NCBI GenBank assembly: GCA_964625775.1
Contig: CAZVEH010000012.1
Coordinates: forward strand, 1 to 52,707
Source: GCA-2786165 sp964625775
Lineage (GTDB): Bacteria > Pseudomonadota > Gammaproteobacteria > Legionellales > Legionellaceae
Direction: 5' to 3'
Length of the DNA: 52,707 bases
The notes under the pieces were generated by a model. That model did not search any database. It was not told where the DNA came from and was given only the letters and a program-made list of their open reading frames with translations. Below are positions 16,788 through 25,831 of the stretch, piece after piece. A program made the translations under genes and the position numbers. The first letter of the stretch is position 1; each line of letters begins with the position of its first letter.

Positions 16788-16826
16788 TCGCCTACCTACC
16801 GTGCAGAAAGCACGGTAGGTAGGCGA
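16788..16826. repeat. 17-bp perfect hairpin, second of a related pair
   Basis: A 17-bp arm starting TCGCCTACCTACCGTGC (16788-16804) is exactly complementary to 16810-16826 across the 5-nt loop AGAAA. It is the strongest hairpin in the window. Compared with the hairpin at 16743, the stem pair C-G has become T-A on both sides (CCGCGC/GCGCGG to CCGTGC/GCACGG), a compensatory change. It could be a mobile palindrome or part of a structured RNA. Confidence 0.7.
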
Positions 16827-16864
16827 AAGAGATGGATTTAATGTTTAAAATTTAGATGCGTTTG

Positions 16865-16892
16865 CCCTGCCCTGGGCTAGGGGATTTTTTTT
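16865..16892 (+). terminator. Possible terminator upstream of fadE
   Basis: A short GC-rich stem (CCCT with AGGG, 4 bp, two registers possible) is followed by eight Ts (16885-16892). It could end transcription from the orphan gene or of a small RNA covering the two hairpins. The stem is weak. Confidence 0.35.
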
Positions 16893-16945
16893 CATTCTTA
16901 TGGTAGTCTTGAACTGACGATCAATTTGAGTGAGGAAGGATTCTC

Positions 16946-19363
16946 ATGGCATTCAGTTTTTTTCTACTGTATCTTGTTTTTAATTTGGTGGTTTTGAACC
17001 GTGGTTTAAGTCCTGTGGTTTGGGAAATTGGTTCAGGGATCTATTTGTTCATTGCTACATTTGTGATTGGATTTCCTTGGATCACTGGGGTGTTGATTTG
17101 GACAATCATCATCGGAATTATTTTGATTTTACGCCTGGATGCGGTGCGTTCTGTGATTGCGGACCTGTTATTTCGTAGAGCAGCCAATACTATTCCAAAA
17201 TTATCAAAAACCGAAGAAACTGCCTTAAATGCAGGGGATACTTGGCTGGAGCAAGACGTGTTTCGCGGTACGCCGGATTGGGATCGTTTGGCTCAAGTTA
17301 AAACATCATTAACCGCGGAAGAACAAACCTTTTTAGATCGCGACACGCAAAAACTGTGTTCGATGTTGGATGATTGGACCATCTCACAGGAACATGATTT
17401 ACCTAAAGCGGTATGGACCTATATTAAGAAACACGGATTTTTAGGATTAGTTATTCCCAAAGAATACGGTGGTAAAGGATTTTCTGCGCGCGCGCATTCC
17501 GATATTGTGATGAAAATATCCAGTCGTTCAGGGGTGGCCGCAGTCACCGTGATGGTGCCAAATTCATTAGGGCCGGGTGAGTTGTTGGTCCATTACGGTA
17601 CCGAAGAACAAAAACAATATTATCTACCACGCTTGGCACAGGGTATTGATATCCCCTGTTTCGCATTGACCGAGCCACAAGCGGGTAGTGATGCAACTTC
17701 AATTCAATCTGAAGCGATTGTGGTCCAAAAAAAGATAAAAGGACAGGCTGTGTTGGGGTTATCTATTACTCTAAACAAGCGCTGGATTACATTGGCGCCG
17801 GTTGCCACTTTGATTGGGTTGGCGTTGAACCTCAAAGACCCTGACAAACTCCTGGGTGCCTGCGGCAAAGAGGGTATTACTTGTGTGTTGATTGCGCGAG
17901 ATACACCTGGTTTGGACATCGGTCACCGTCACTTGCCCATCCAACAACCGTTTATGAATGGTACGATTCGGGGCAAAGACATTTTCGTGCCAGTGACTCA
18001 AATTATTGGGGGGCAAGAGAATGCCGGTCGGGGATGGGAAATGTTAGTAGAATGTTTGTCGATCGGTCGTTCCATTTCCTTGCCGGCTTTGAGTGCTGGG
18101 GCCTCGGGTATAGCTTATTTGACTTCAGGAGCGTTTGGACGCATTCGTCGGCAATTTAACGTTGAAATTGGTCAATTTGAAGGGGTTGAGGAAAAGTTGG
18201 CCGAAATTGCAGGACGACAATATTTGTTAAATGCCACGCGTTTGTTGACCTTGGCCGCTGTGAATGAAGGGAAAAAACCTTCAGTTGCTTCGGTGCTGAC
18301 CAAATACTACAACACAGAATTAGCACGCATGACCATCAATGATGCCATGGATATTCATGGCGGGCGTGCCGTGGTTATGGGGCCACGTAATTATTTGGCG
18401 GCGTATTATGCGGCTATTCCCATTTTTGTCACCGTCGAAGGTGCTAATATCATGTCGCGCAATTTACTGATTTTCGGTCAAGGCTCTATGGCGTGTCATC
18501 CTTTTATTCGAAAAGAACTGCTGGCTGTTCGTCAGGATGACCGCAAGGCATTTGGCCAGTTGATTTGGCAGCATGTGTATTATTTCTTGCATAATTGCGC
18601 CAAAGCGGTTTGTGCAGCTTGGACGGGTGGGAAGTTGATTGATGCACCTGAAGGTCCTCTAAAAGTATATTTTCAACGCTTGGCTCGATTAAGTTATGCA
18701 TTTGCTTGGCTTGCAGATTTCTCTTTGATTTTTTTGGGTGGGGCTTTAAAACGCAAAGAGCGATTGTCAGCACGATTGGCCGATGGCATGTCTTATCTTT
18801 ATATGGCCATGGCTGCTTTACATATGGCGCAAGAACATCCTGAGAGTGAGGATCATCGAGTTCATGCAATCTGGGCAGTGAATTATTGTTTTTATGGGTC
18901 ACAAAAAGCGATGTTGGATTTGTGTCAAAATTTTCCTTCGCGAATCATAGGGGTATTACTGCGTTGTTTTGTGTTTCCTTTGGGACAAACCATGCGTTAT
19001 CCCAGCGATCAACAGAGTCATCGTTTGGCACAATTGATGCAGCACCCCAATGCATATCGAGACTCACTGAAACAATCCGTATTCCTTAGTGGAGATCCTA
19101 ACCAACCAGTAGACAGAATGGAACATGCATTTCATTTGCTGAACGAACATGAAGAGTTGTATCATGATATGATTGTCAAATCGCGTGGTAAACGTGACGA
19201 CTTGCGTGAGCAGTTATTGCAGCAAGCCACTGATGGTCAGAGGCAACCCACTGAGGTAGAGCGCCTGCTCGCCATTGAACAGGCGTGTTGGGATGCGATT
19301 CAGGTCGATGAGTTTGAGTTTGCCGCGGTCAATTCTAAACATTGTGACCCAGTAGATGTATGA
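16946..19363 (+). CDS. fadE: Acyl-CoA dehydrogenase FadE
   Basis: FadE catalyses the first, FAD-dependent step of fatty-acid beta-oxidation and is membrane-associated. The 805-aa protein (E. coli 814) begins with three hydrophobic segments (about residues 5-20, 28-45 and 47-64). The acyl-CoA dehydrogenase core follows, with GFLGLVIPKEYGGKGFSA, CFALTEPQAGSDATS and DIHGGRAVVMGPRNYL, and a catalytic glutamate in FVTVEGANIMSRNLLIFGQG (Glu498). The large DUF1974-type C-terminal domain is present. The ribosome site is GTGAGGAAGG. It is followed 9 bp later by an orphan gene, probably in the same transcript. Confidence 0.95.
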   Translation: MAFSFFLLYLVFNLVVLNRGLSPVVWEIGSGIYLFIATFVIGFPWITGVLIWTIIIGIILILRLDAVRSVIADLLFRRAANTIPKLSKTEETALNAGDTWLEQDVFRGTPDWDRLAQVKTSLTAEEQTFLDRDTQKLCSMLDDWTISQEHDLPKAVWTYIKKHGFLGLVIPKEYGGKGFSARAHSDIVMKISSRSGVAAVTVMVPNSLGPGELLVHYGTEEQKQYYLPRLAQGIDIPCFALTEPQAGSDATSIQSEAIVVQKKIKGQAVLGLSITLNKRWITLAPVATLIGLALNLKDPDKLLGACGKEGITCVLIARDTPGLDIGHRHLPIQQPFMNGTIRGKDIFVPVTQIIGGQENAGRGWEMLVECLSIGRSISLPALSAGASGIAYLTSGAFGRIRRQFNVEIGQFEGVEEKLAEIAGRQYLLNATRLLTLAAVNEGKKPSVASVLTKYYNTELARMTINDAMDIHGGRAVVMGPRNYLAAYYAAIPIFVTVEGANIMSRNLLIFGQGSMACHPFIRKELLAVRQDDRKAFGQLIWQHVYYFLHNCAKAVCAAWTGGKLIDAPEGPLKVYFQRLARLSYAFAWLADFSLIFLGGALKRKERLSARLADGMSYLYMAMAALHMAQEHPESEDHRVHAIWAVNYCFYGSQKAMLDLCQNFPSRIIGVLLRCFVFPLGQTMRYPSDQQSHRLAQLMQHPNAYRDSLKQSVFLSGDPNQPVDRMEHAFHLLNEHEELYHDMIVKSRGKRDDLREQLLQQATDGQRQPTEVERLLAIEQACWDAIQVDEFEFAAVNSKHCDPVDV

Positions 19364-19372
19364 GGAGTACAG

Positions 19373-20119
19373 ATGCCAGATCTACCCCAAGCAGGATGTA
19401 TCGGCCAAGCCACTGAGTTAGCCCGCTCCAGTAAGCATGTGATGACGTTCTTGTCAACCAAGGTCAGATCCATGGTGACGAAACATAGAGCGCAGGATGA
19501 ATATGCCCATGTGCTCAGTTTGATGGATGAAACGAGCAAAGTGACAGATTTAAGAGACGCCTATCTTCAGGCTATTTCTAATAAATGTTGGACTGCAACA
19601 GCGACTTCTGTTGATTTAGACAATATCAAATCGCATTCGGGTGACTACTTGATTGTACCTGCGATCGAAGGCATCAAAGAACTGAACGCAGCCTTGGGTG
19701 AGGACAATCGGCTTTCAAATATTATGATGGCGTATCACGTGGATGACAAAGGACAGTTTAATCGCGGTTATGTGGTTAATGATCAAGTGGTCGATGAGAA
19801 TAACGATGATCATAAGAAAATGTTAGAGGTCATCGATAAGATGTTTCATTCTTGGTTGGTGTCGCACAACATGGCCAGCGATGCGGAAGGGATCATCCAT
19901 CACCGGAAGAAAAATGGTGATCTTGGTAAGATTGTTAAGGCAGAGGAAGTGACAGAGTTGTTGAACCACGAGGAAACAGGATTTCAAAACACAATCACCC
20001 AGGTCGATCCAAATATTAAACTGGAAATGTTGTGGTCTCCGCCCATCGAGGAGCCAGGGGAAACAACAGCAAAAGATCGTCCAGGCCCTGGAAGTGAAGG
20101 GAGCTCGCCAAAATCATAA
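19373..20119 (+). CDS. Orphan 248-aa hydrophilic protein
   Basis: I do not recognise this protein. It starts 9 bp after fadE with a strong GAGGAG site, so co-transcription with fadE is likely. It has no signal peptide or membrane segment. Acidic runs occur at VVDENNDDHKKMLEV (about 139-153), and the last 25 residues are Pro/Gly/Ser/Lys-rich and probably disordered (EEPGETTAKDRPGPGSEGS). The middle, about 85-180, looks mixed alpha/beta with IVPAIEGIKELNAALGEDNRL. No catalytic motif stands out. A flexible C-terminal tail occurs in secreted effectors, but nothing here proves secretion. Confidence 0.75.
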   Translation: MPDLPQAGCIGQATELARSSKHVMTFLSTKVRSMVTKHRAQDEYAHVLSLMDETSKVTDLRDAYLQAISNKCWTATATSVDLDNIKSHSGDYLIVPAIEGIKELNAALGEDNRLSNIMMAYHVDDKGQFNRGYVVNDQVVDENNDDHKKMLEVIDKMFHSWLVSHNMASDAEGIIHHRKKNGDLGKIVKAEEVTELLNHEETGFQNTITQVDPNIKLEMLWSPPIEEPGETTAKDRPGPGSEGSSPKS

Positions 20120-20187
20120 AAGCTTGTATTTATTCACTATAACTCTTGAGGAACAGTGAGCATTTGCTTGACTCAACGGAGTAGGCG

Positions 20188-20856
20188 TTAAAGGAACACT
20201 TTTTTCTTTTGCGCCATGTGTAACTGCTGTGGCGTCCCGATATCAAACCAAGTGCCCGTATGTATTTCGCCAGAGACTAGGCTGAGATCTGCGTGCTGGC
20301 GCACCATGGGGGTGACTGAGTAACGCCCAGTGATGGCATGCTTGAAAAATTCAGGACGATACAGCGTAAGTCCTGAAAAAATATACTGTTTGTCGGTATT
20401 ATTGATCGCTCCATTTGCAGATAACCCATAATCGCCGAGGCTTCGGTAATGAGGTTTTTCTACTAAAATCACATGTGCCAAGCTTTGTTCAGGTAATTGA
20501 AGCTGTTTTAAATCATAATCAATGTATATATCAGCATTCAGGGTGATGAAGGGCTCTGAACCTAACAAACCTAATGCATTCACAATGCCCCCCCCTGTTT
20601 CTAACCCCCCAGGAGGCTCAGGAGAGAACAATATTTCCAAGCCATGATCCTGGTGCTGACGCACAAAACGTCTGATTTGATCCCCTAAATAAGCATGGTT
20701 GATAATGACACGCTGATATCCTGCGAGGGCTAAGTTTTGCAAATGGTGAGCCATCAAGGGTTTATCGTATATAGAGCAGAGTGCCTTAGGACAGTGATCA
20801 GTCAGGGGTCGTAGACGTTCGCCACGACCTGCAGCCAAAATCATTGCTGTTTTCAT
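20188..20856 (-). CDS. murU: N-acetylmuramate alpha-1-phosphate uridylyltransferase MurU
   Basis: MurU makes UDP-MurNAc from MurNAc-1-phosphate in the peptidoglycan recycling shunt that bypasses MurA. I place the start at the ATG at 20856 (222 aa; Pseudomonas enzyme 223), beginning MKTAMILAAGRGERLRPLT, the nucleotide-binding signature. The longer frame from 20901 would add 15 residues unrelated to the family. Other motifs are PKALCSIYDKPL, the metal-binding LNADIYID and TGTWFDIGTPQQL near the C-terminus. Its ATG overlaps the amgK stop, as expected of an operon. Confidence 0.93.
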   Translation of the reverse strand: MKTAMILAAGRGERLRPLTDHCPKALCSIYDKPLMAHHLQNLALAGYQRVIINHAYLGDQIRRFVRQHQDHGLEILFSPEPPGGLETGGGIVNALGLLGSEPFITLNADIYIDYDLKQLQLPEQSLAHVILVEKPHYRSLGDYGLSANGAINNTDKQYIFSGLTLYRPEFFKHAITGRYSVTPMVRQHADLSLVSGEIHTGTWFDIGTPQQLHMAQKKKVFL

Positions 20857-21854
20857 GCGCAGGTACTCAGAAAAAGAGGGTATACTCTTTTTTGGAGCCA
20901 CGCTCTGAACTGATCAAACTCAGCATAGGTCTCAAGACATGACGTGACATAATGGTACGTTAGGGGGAGATCATTTAAATAATTGGATTTGCCATCTCTT
21001 AAATGCAGTCTACAAAAATTACCTAAGACTTTTAAATGACGCTGTAAACCGCACCAATCAAAAGCACGTTGAAACTCAGAGAATGTATAAGATTGCGCTA
21101 AGGTCGATTGTTCATAAAAATAGGTGAGCCACAGCGTGATATGCTCTTGAGGTAGTTGAATATAACAATCTTTTAATAGAGATACCAAATCATAGGTGAT
21201 CGGACCCAACATAGCATCTTGAAAATCAATAATCCCAAATGTAAGCGCAGGCGTGTCGCTGGCATCTAACAACATGATATTGCGTGAATGGTAATCGCGG
21301 TGAATGAAAACCTGCGGCTGCTGGGCAATATGGGTTGTAAGAGTGTGAAATGTTTGCGAGAGTAATTCGTGCTCTGTGGGACTGAGGGTCAGACCTAGAT
21401 AACGCTCTAAAAACCAATCATGGAACAAGGTCAACTCTTGTAACATATGGTCTTGATCAAATGCCGCGAGCTGTAGAGGGTTATGATTATTTTGCATGTC
21501 ATTCAGCACAGAAAGCGCAGATGGATAAAGCTGGTGAGGATCGTGATGATGGAGCGCATCACGAAACAATATATTGCCGAAATCTTCTAATACTGCAAAT
21601 CCTTGGGCGTCGTTCAGCGCATGAATGTTGGGGGTACGGAGCCCATGCTCAGATAGTAATTTTTGAATCTGTACAAAAGGAGCGAGCGGTATCTTATCGG
21701 GGGGAGAATCCATGACAATATGCGACACGCCAGGTTGTTGGAGACGATAATAACGACGAAAGCTGGCGTCCCCCGCCAAAGGGGTTAATGTGTACTCTGA
21801 CTGAGGATAAATGGTTTGTAACCATTGGTGGAGTGCGTTTTCACGAGTTTGCAT
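20853..21854 (-). CDS. amgK: Anomeric MurNAc/GlcNAc kinase AmgK
   Basis: AmgK phosphorylates the anomeric carbon of MurNAc (and GlcNAc), feeding MurU. The 333-aa protein has the aminoglycoside-phosphotransferase kinase fold: GDASFRRYYRLQQPGVSHIVMD near the N-terminus, the catalytic loop FIHRDYHSRNIML, and the metal-binding FGIIDFQDAMLGPITYDLVSLLKD. It overlaps murU by 4 bp. The same amgK-murU pair lies divergent from lptD in pseudomonads, which strongly supports this name over a drug-resistance kinase. The presumed lptD start lies only about 40 bp away on the other strand. Confidence 0.93.
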   Translation of the reverse strand: MQTRENALHQWLQTIYPQSEYTLTPLAGDASFRRYYRLQQPGVSHIVMDSPPDKIPLAPFVQIQKLLSEHGLRTPNIHALNDAQGFAVLEDFGNILFRDALHHHDPHQLYPSALSVLNDMQNNHNPLQLAAFDQDHMLQELTLFHDWFLERYLGLTLSPTEHELLSQTFHTLTTHIAQQPQVFIHRDYHSRNIMLLDASDTPALTFGIIDFQDAMLGPITYDLVSLLKDCYIQLPQEHITLWLTYFYEQSTLAQSYTFSEFQRAFDWCGLQRHLKVLGNFCRLHLRDGKSNYLNDLPLTYHYVTSCLETYAEFDQFRAWLQKRVYPLFLSTCA

Positions 21855-21894
21855 GCTATACTTCCTGCCCTTGTCTGAAAGGTTTGGCGTTTTG

Positions 21895-24477
21895 GTGATT
21901 CAGAATAAACAATATTATACGATAAGCCGGCTGGTGTTCATAGTTGTTGCATGCCTAGGAATGGTTTTATATTCAAACTTGGGTCATGCAAAGGCAGAAG
22001 AGGCTGAATTTATTCAAGCGTGCGTGCCCTATGCAGCAGGATCTGGCGCTCAACGATCGCGCGCGCAAATTGCTGCTTGTTTGGGTTGGAAAACACAAGT
22101 GGCGCCTTCTTTTTGTCCTGGTTATTACCAACCTTTGCCTTTAAATCCATTAGCCGATTCTAGTGCTATCGAGTTAAAAGCGGATCAAATATCGTTTTAT
22201 ACGGCAGGACAATCTACCTTGCGGGGCCATGTCCAACTGAAGCAAACCCAACGTATGGTCACAGCGCAAACAGCAAAAGTCTATCGTGATGCAAGCACGC
22301 ATCACATCAATCGCATCGAGCTGGATACGAATGTGCACTTAATGGAGCCGGGTCGGTTGATCATTGCTGATCACGCTTCTTTGAATCCGCAAGACAAATC
22401 AGGCCATATGGATCAAGTGGTTTATCGATTTGATACAACACGTTCTTCTGCGATTTTGCCAGCATGGGGCACAGCAGAATGGATCAAACGCTTTGCCAAT
22501 GAAAACTATCAATTGCATAAGGTCACCTATACCACGTGTTCACCCGCAGATAGTGCATGGCAAATTCAAGCCCAAGATATTCAACTGGATCATGCTCATC
22601 AAACAGGAGTGGCACGCAATGCAGTATTACGTTTGGGTAAGCTGCCTATTTTGTATACCCCGTATTTGAGCTTTCCAACCAGTTCTGCTCGAAAGTCAGG
22701 GTTTTTAATGCCCCTGGCTGGATATACCAATGTCAGTGGATTTGATGTTGCTCTGCCTTATTACTTGAACCTTGCTCCTAATTATGACGCAACCATCGTT
22801 CCACATTACTACTCGTTGCGTGGATGGATGATGGGCGGCACTACCCGATTTTTAACCGAACATTCATCTGGGATCATGGGTGGGTCGATTTTACCTCATG
22901 ATACCGCTTTACAGTCTTTTATCACCCAAAACGAAACCCAATATCCGCGTATTCAGGGTACATCGAACGATCGTTGGTCTGTGATGGTGCGAGAAAATAC
23001 GCAGTTTTTACCCAATTTAAACTTGAATATCGATTTTCAACAGGTATCTGATGATTATTATTTGCAAGATTTTAATACCAATCTAGCGATGTCGAGTGAA
23101 AACCAATTATTGCGTCGTGGCAGCTTGGTGTATACCACAGATCATTGGTTGTTTGGAGGCATGCTGCAGTCTTATCAAACACTACACCCCATCAATCAGT
23201 CTGAGGTAGCAAATATTTATGATCGCTTACCGCAATTGCTGGCCGAGGGAGAATACCATGATTTACCGGGTCACGCCGATTTGAATGTATTGGGTCAGTA
23301 TGATTATTTTCGTTGGACTGGTTTGGATCGTTCTATACCGCAGGGTTCCCGCTATCATGCAAATCCTATTCTGTCTTTTCCACACATAGCGCCCTGGGGC
23401 TATGTGACGCCCACTATGGAACTGGTTGAAAATAACTATGGCTTGTTTTATAACACCGATATCTATGGCTTAGGATTGTCTCAATCGGAAGCTTTCAATC
23501 GACTCATACCGCGTTTTTATGTAGACACGGGGTTGAATTTTGAGAGAATGACAAAGTTGTTTTCCAATTCGATGCGCCAAACTTTAGAGCCCAGGCTATT
23601 TTATCTCCTGGTGCCTTATCAAAATCAAAGCCAATTTCCAGCATTTGATTCGGCTTACATGATTTTTAATACTGATCAATTATTTCGTACCAACCGTTTT
23701 TCAGGGTTTGATCGAATTTCCGATGCCAACCAATTGGCCTACGCATTGACGTCACGTTGGTTATCGCCGCATTCAGGCCGAGAAAAAGCCAGTGTGACGG
23801 TGGGGCAGCTGCGTTATTTTTCTGAGCGAAAAGTACAATTATGTTATCGCCAAGATGGGCAATGTACAGACAGTCCGCAGTTTTTAGGATATACCTCACT
23901 CACCAATATGTGGTCACCGATTGCCACAAAAGCCCATTACAATTTAAATGCAGCATGGTCTACCAGTGCAGATTTTGTATGGGACCTCCATACCAATAGC
24001 ACAAATAATGCGAATTTAAATCTTCATTATCAGCCATCGCCAGAACGTATTTTGGGATTAGGTTATAATTATTTGGCGAGTGGCAATGTGATCGTAGCCC
24101 CTCAAGGGTATTTGATTACTGACTCGTTCAAGCAAATCCAATCTTCTGCCATGAATGCCGCTTTGAATCAAATTACTGCTTCGTATGCTTGGCCGTTTAC
24201 GGATCATTGGAGCAGTTTAGGCGTCTACAGTTATAATATTTCTAAGCAATATGACATGTTGTCTTTTTTTGGAGTGCAATACGATTCGTGTTGTTGGGCT
24301 GCAAGATTAATTGGAGGCCGTACTTTCAAAAGTTTGGGTGTAGACTCGTTAACACCTGAATATAATAATAATATTTATTTTCAGATTTTATTAAAAGGCC
24401 TTGGCTCAGTAGCCACAAGTAATCCAGGCACAACGATTCAAAGTTATTTGCCTGGATATCCTAATCTTTTTAGATAA
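21895..24477 (+). CDS. lptD: LPS-assembly protein LptD
   Basis: LptD is the outer-membrane beta-barrel that, with LptE, inserts lipopolysaccharide into the outer leaflet. I favour the GTG at 21895 (860 aa): it gives a classic signal peptide with a basic n-region, the core LVFIVVACLGMVLY and a cut near GHAKA-EE. ATGs at 21811 and 21853 would overlap amgK and add a poor n-region. An OstA/LptA-like periplasmic domain (DQISFYTAGQSTLRGHVQL) precedes a 26-strand-type barrel rich in aromatic alternation. A Cys pair near the C-terminus (YDSCCWAARL) and N-terminal Cys residues match the disulfides of E. coli LptD. Its chaperone surA follows. Confidence 0.95.
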   Translation: MIQNKQYYTISRLVFIVVACLGMVLYSNLGHAKAEEAEFIQACVPYAAGSGAQRSRAQIAACLGWKTQVAPSFCPGYYQPLPLNPLADSSAIELKADQISFYTAGQSTLRGHVQLKQTQRMVTAQTAKVYRDASTHHINRIELDTNVHLMEPGRLIIADHASLNPQDKSGHMDQVVYRFDTTRSSAILPAWGTAEWIKRFANENYQLHKVTYTTCSPADSAWQIQAQDIQLDHAHQTGVARNAVLRLGKLPILYTPYLSFPTSSARKSGFLMPLAGYTNVSGFDVALPYYLNLAPNYDATIVPHYYSLRGWMMGGTTRFLTEHSSGIMGGSILPHDTALQSFITQNETQYPRIQGTSNDRWSVMVRENTQFLPNLNLNIDFQQVSDDYYLQDFNTNLAMSSENQLLRRGSLVYTTDHWLFGGMLQSYQTLHPINQSEVANIYDRLPQLLAEGEYHDLPGHADLNVLGQYDYFRWTGLDRSIPQGSRYHANPILSFPHIAPWGYVTPTMELVENNYGLFYNTDIYGLGLSQSEAFNRLIPRFYVDTGLNFERMTKLFSNSMRQTLEPRLFYLLVPYQNQSQFPAFDSAYMIFNTDQLFRTNRFSGFDRISDANQLAYALTSRWLSPHSGREKASVTVGQLRYFSERKVQLCYRQDGQCTDSPQFLGYTSLTNMWSPIATKAHYNLNAAWSTSADFVWDLHTNSTNNANLNLHYQPSPERILGLGYNYLASGNVIVAPQGYLITDSFKQIQSSAMNAALNQITASYAWPFTDHWSSLGVYSYNISKQYDMLSFFGVQYDSCCWAARLIGGRTFKSLGVDSLTPEYNNNIYFQILLKGLGSVATSNPGTTIQSYLPGYPNLFR

Positions 24478-24541
24478 GCCACCTTGTTTTTTTAATAAAA
24501 ATGACCTAAATTGCATCAATGTTTCTAGTGAGGTGAATGGC

Positions 24542-25831
24542 ATGCGAATGCTGAGTTTTGTTGCGTTATTGATGTGGTCAGTGTTGAGTTTGGCTGAATC
24601 AGTACAAGCGTTGGATAAAGTTGCGGCTGTGGTGAATGACAGCGTGATCACGCAGCATGAATTGGACACTCAAGTCGAATTATTGCGTAAGCAACTGACG
24701 GCCAAAAAAGTACAGATACCGCCTGACAATGTGTTGCGCAAACAAGTGCTGCAGCATTTGATCGATGTGGATTTACAATTACAGCTTGCAAAATCTAATG
24801 ATATTACGGTAGATGCAACCGAACTGGATGCGACTATTGCCAAAATAGCAGAAGACAATAAACTCAGTTTGACCCAATTGCGCGAAGCCATCCATCAAGA
24901 GGGGATGACTTGGGATGTATATCGCGAAAGTTTGCGTAAAGAAATGGTGATGGCGCGCTTACAGCAACGATTAGTTGGTCATGATATCGAAGTCACCCAG
25001 CAGCAAGTGGACGATTATATCCATAGTGAAGTCGCTAATGATAAATCGAATGTTTTGTTTCATATTCAGAATATTGTCATTCCTGTGCCGGAAGAGCCTA
25101 CACCGAAACAACTTCAACAAGCCAAATTGAAAGCCAAGCAATTATTAGAAAAAATCAAACAAGGTCAGGATTTTAGTTTGATGGCGATTGCTGAGTCTAG
25201 CGATGAGTATGCGTTGGAGGGTGGGGATTTGGGTGATCGCCATTTGGCAGAGTTGCCTGAAATATTTGCTCAGTCGGTTCAAAAAATGAAAGTGGGTGAG
25301 GTGATTGGACCCATTCGAACAGGCAACGGATTTCAATTGCTCAAACTGGTTTCAATGAACAATAACGAAGAGCATCATCAAATCACCAAAACGCATGTAC
25401 GCCATATTTTGTTAAAGCAAGACGTGAATATGACGACTGAAGAAGCGTTGAAGCAAGTGAACAATTTATATGAACAACTGAAATCAGGTAAAGACTTTGG
25501 AAGCATGGCTAAATTGTATTCATTGGATGCTGCCAGCGCAGCCAAAGGTGGTGATTTAGGTTGGGTTGTATCGGATGAGCTGGTTAAACCTTTTGCTGAA
25601 GCAATGGCGGCGCTACCCATACGAACAATCAGTAAGCCTGTAAAATCGCAATTTGGATGGCACTTGATCGAAGTCCTAGAGCGCAAAGAAGTGGATGACT
25701 CGGCGGCGTTCAAACGCCAGCAAGTGCGCGTATTCCTACAGCAGCGAAAATTTAACGAAACCGTTCAAAATTGGAAGCAGCATGTTCGCGCGCAAGCTTA
25801 TGTGAATATTTTTGATAAGAATATTGCATGA
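24542..25831 (+). CDS. surA: Periplasmic chaperone and peptidyl-prolyl isomerase SurA
   Basis: SurA escorts outer-membrane proteins, LptD among them, through the periplasm. The start is the ATG at 24542, with GTGAGGTG just upstream; the GTG at 24533 lies within that ribosome site. The 429-aa product (E. coli 428) has a signal peptide (MRMLSFVALLMWSVLSLAESVQA), the N-terminal chaperone domain (LDKVAAVVNDSVITQHELD), and two parvulin domains at about residues 165-275 (GGDLGDRHLAELPEIFA) and 280-385 (HVRHILLKQD; GGDLGWVVSDELVKPF). Its stop overlaps the pdxA start by 4 bp. Confidence 0.97.
   Translation: MRMLSFVALLMWSVLSLAESVQALDKVAAVVNDSVITQHELDTQVELLRKQLTAKKVQIPPDNVLRKQVLQHLIDVDLQLQLAKSNDITVDATELDATIAKIAEDNKLSLTQLREAIHQEGMTWDVYRESLRKEMVMARLQQRLVGHDIEVTQQQVDDYIHSEVANDKSNVLFHIQNIVIPVPEEPTPKQLQQAKLKAKQLLEKIKQGQDFSLMAIAESSDEYALEGGDLGDRHLAELPEIFAQSVQKMKVGEVIGPIRTGNGFQLLKLVSMNNNEEHHQITKTHVRHILLKQDVNMTTEEALKQVNNLYEQLKSGKDFGSMAKLYSLDAASAAKGGDLGWVVSDELVKPFAEAMAALPIRTISKPVKSQFGWHLIEVLERKEVDDSAAFKRQQVRVFLQQRKFNETVQNWKQHVRAQAYVNIFDKNIA

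Noticed and set aside
16558..16945. 6S RNA, tmRNA or RNase P RNA in the gap before fadE
   Set aside because: None of the known conserved segments of those RNAs is present; only hairpins without a family signature.
20853..21854. Aminoglycoside resistance kinase
   Set aside because: The fold is shared, but the overlap with murU and the position divergent from lptD identify amgK.
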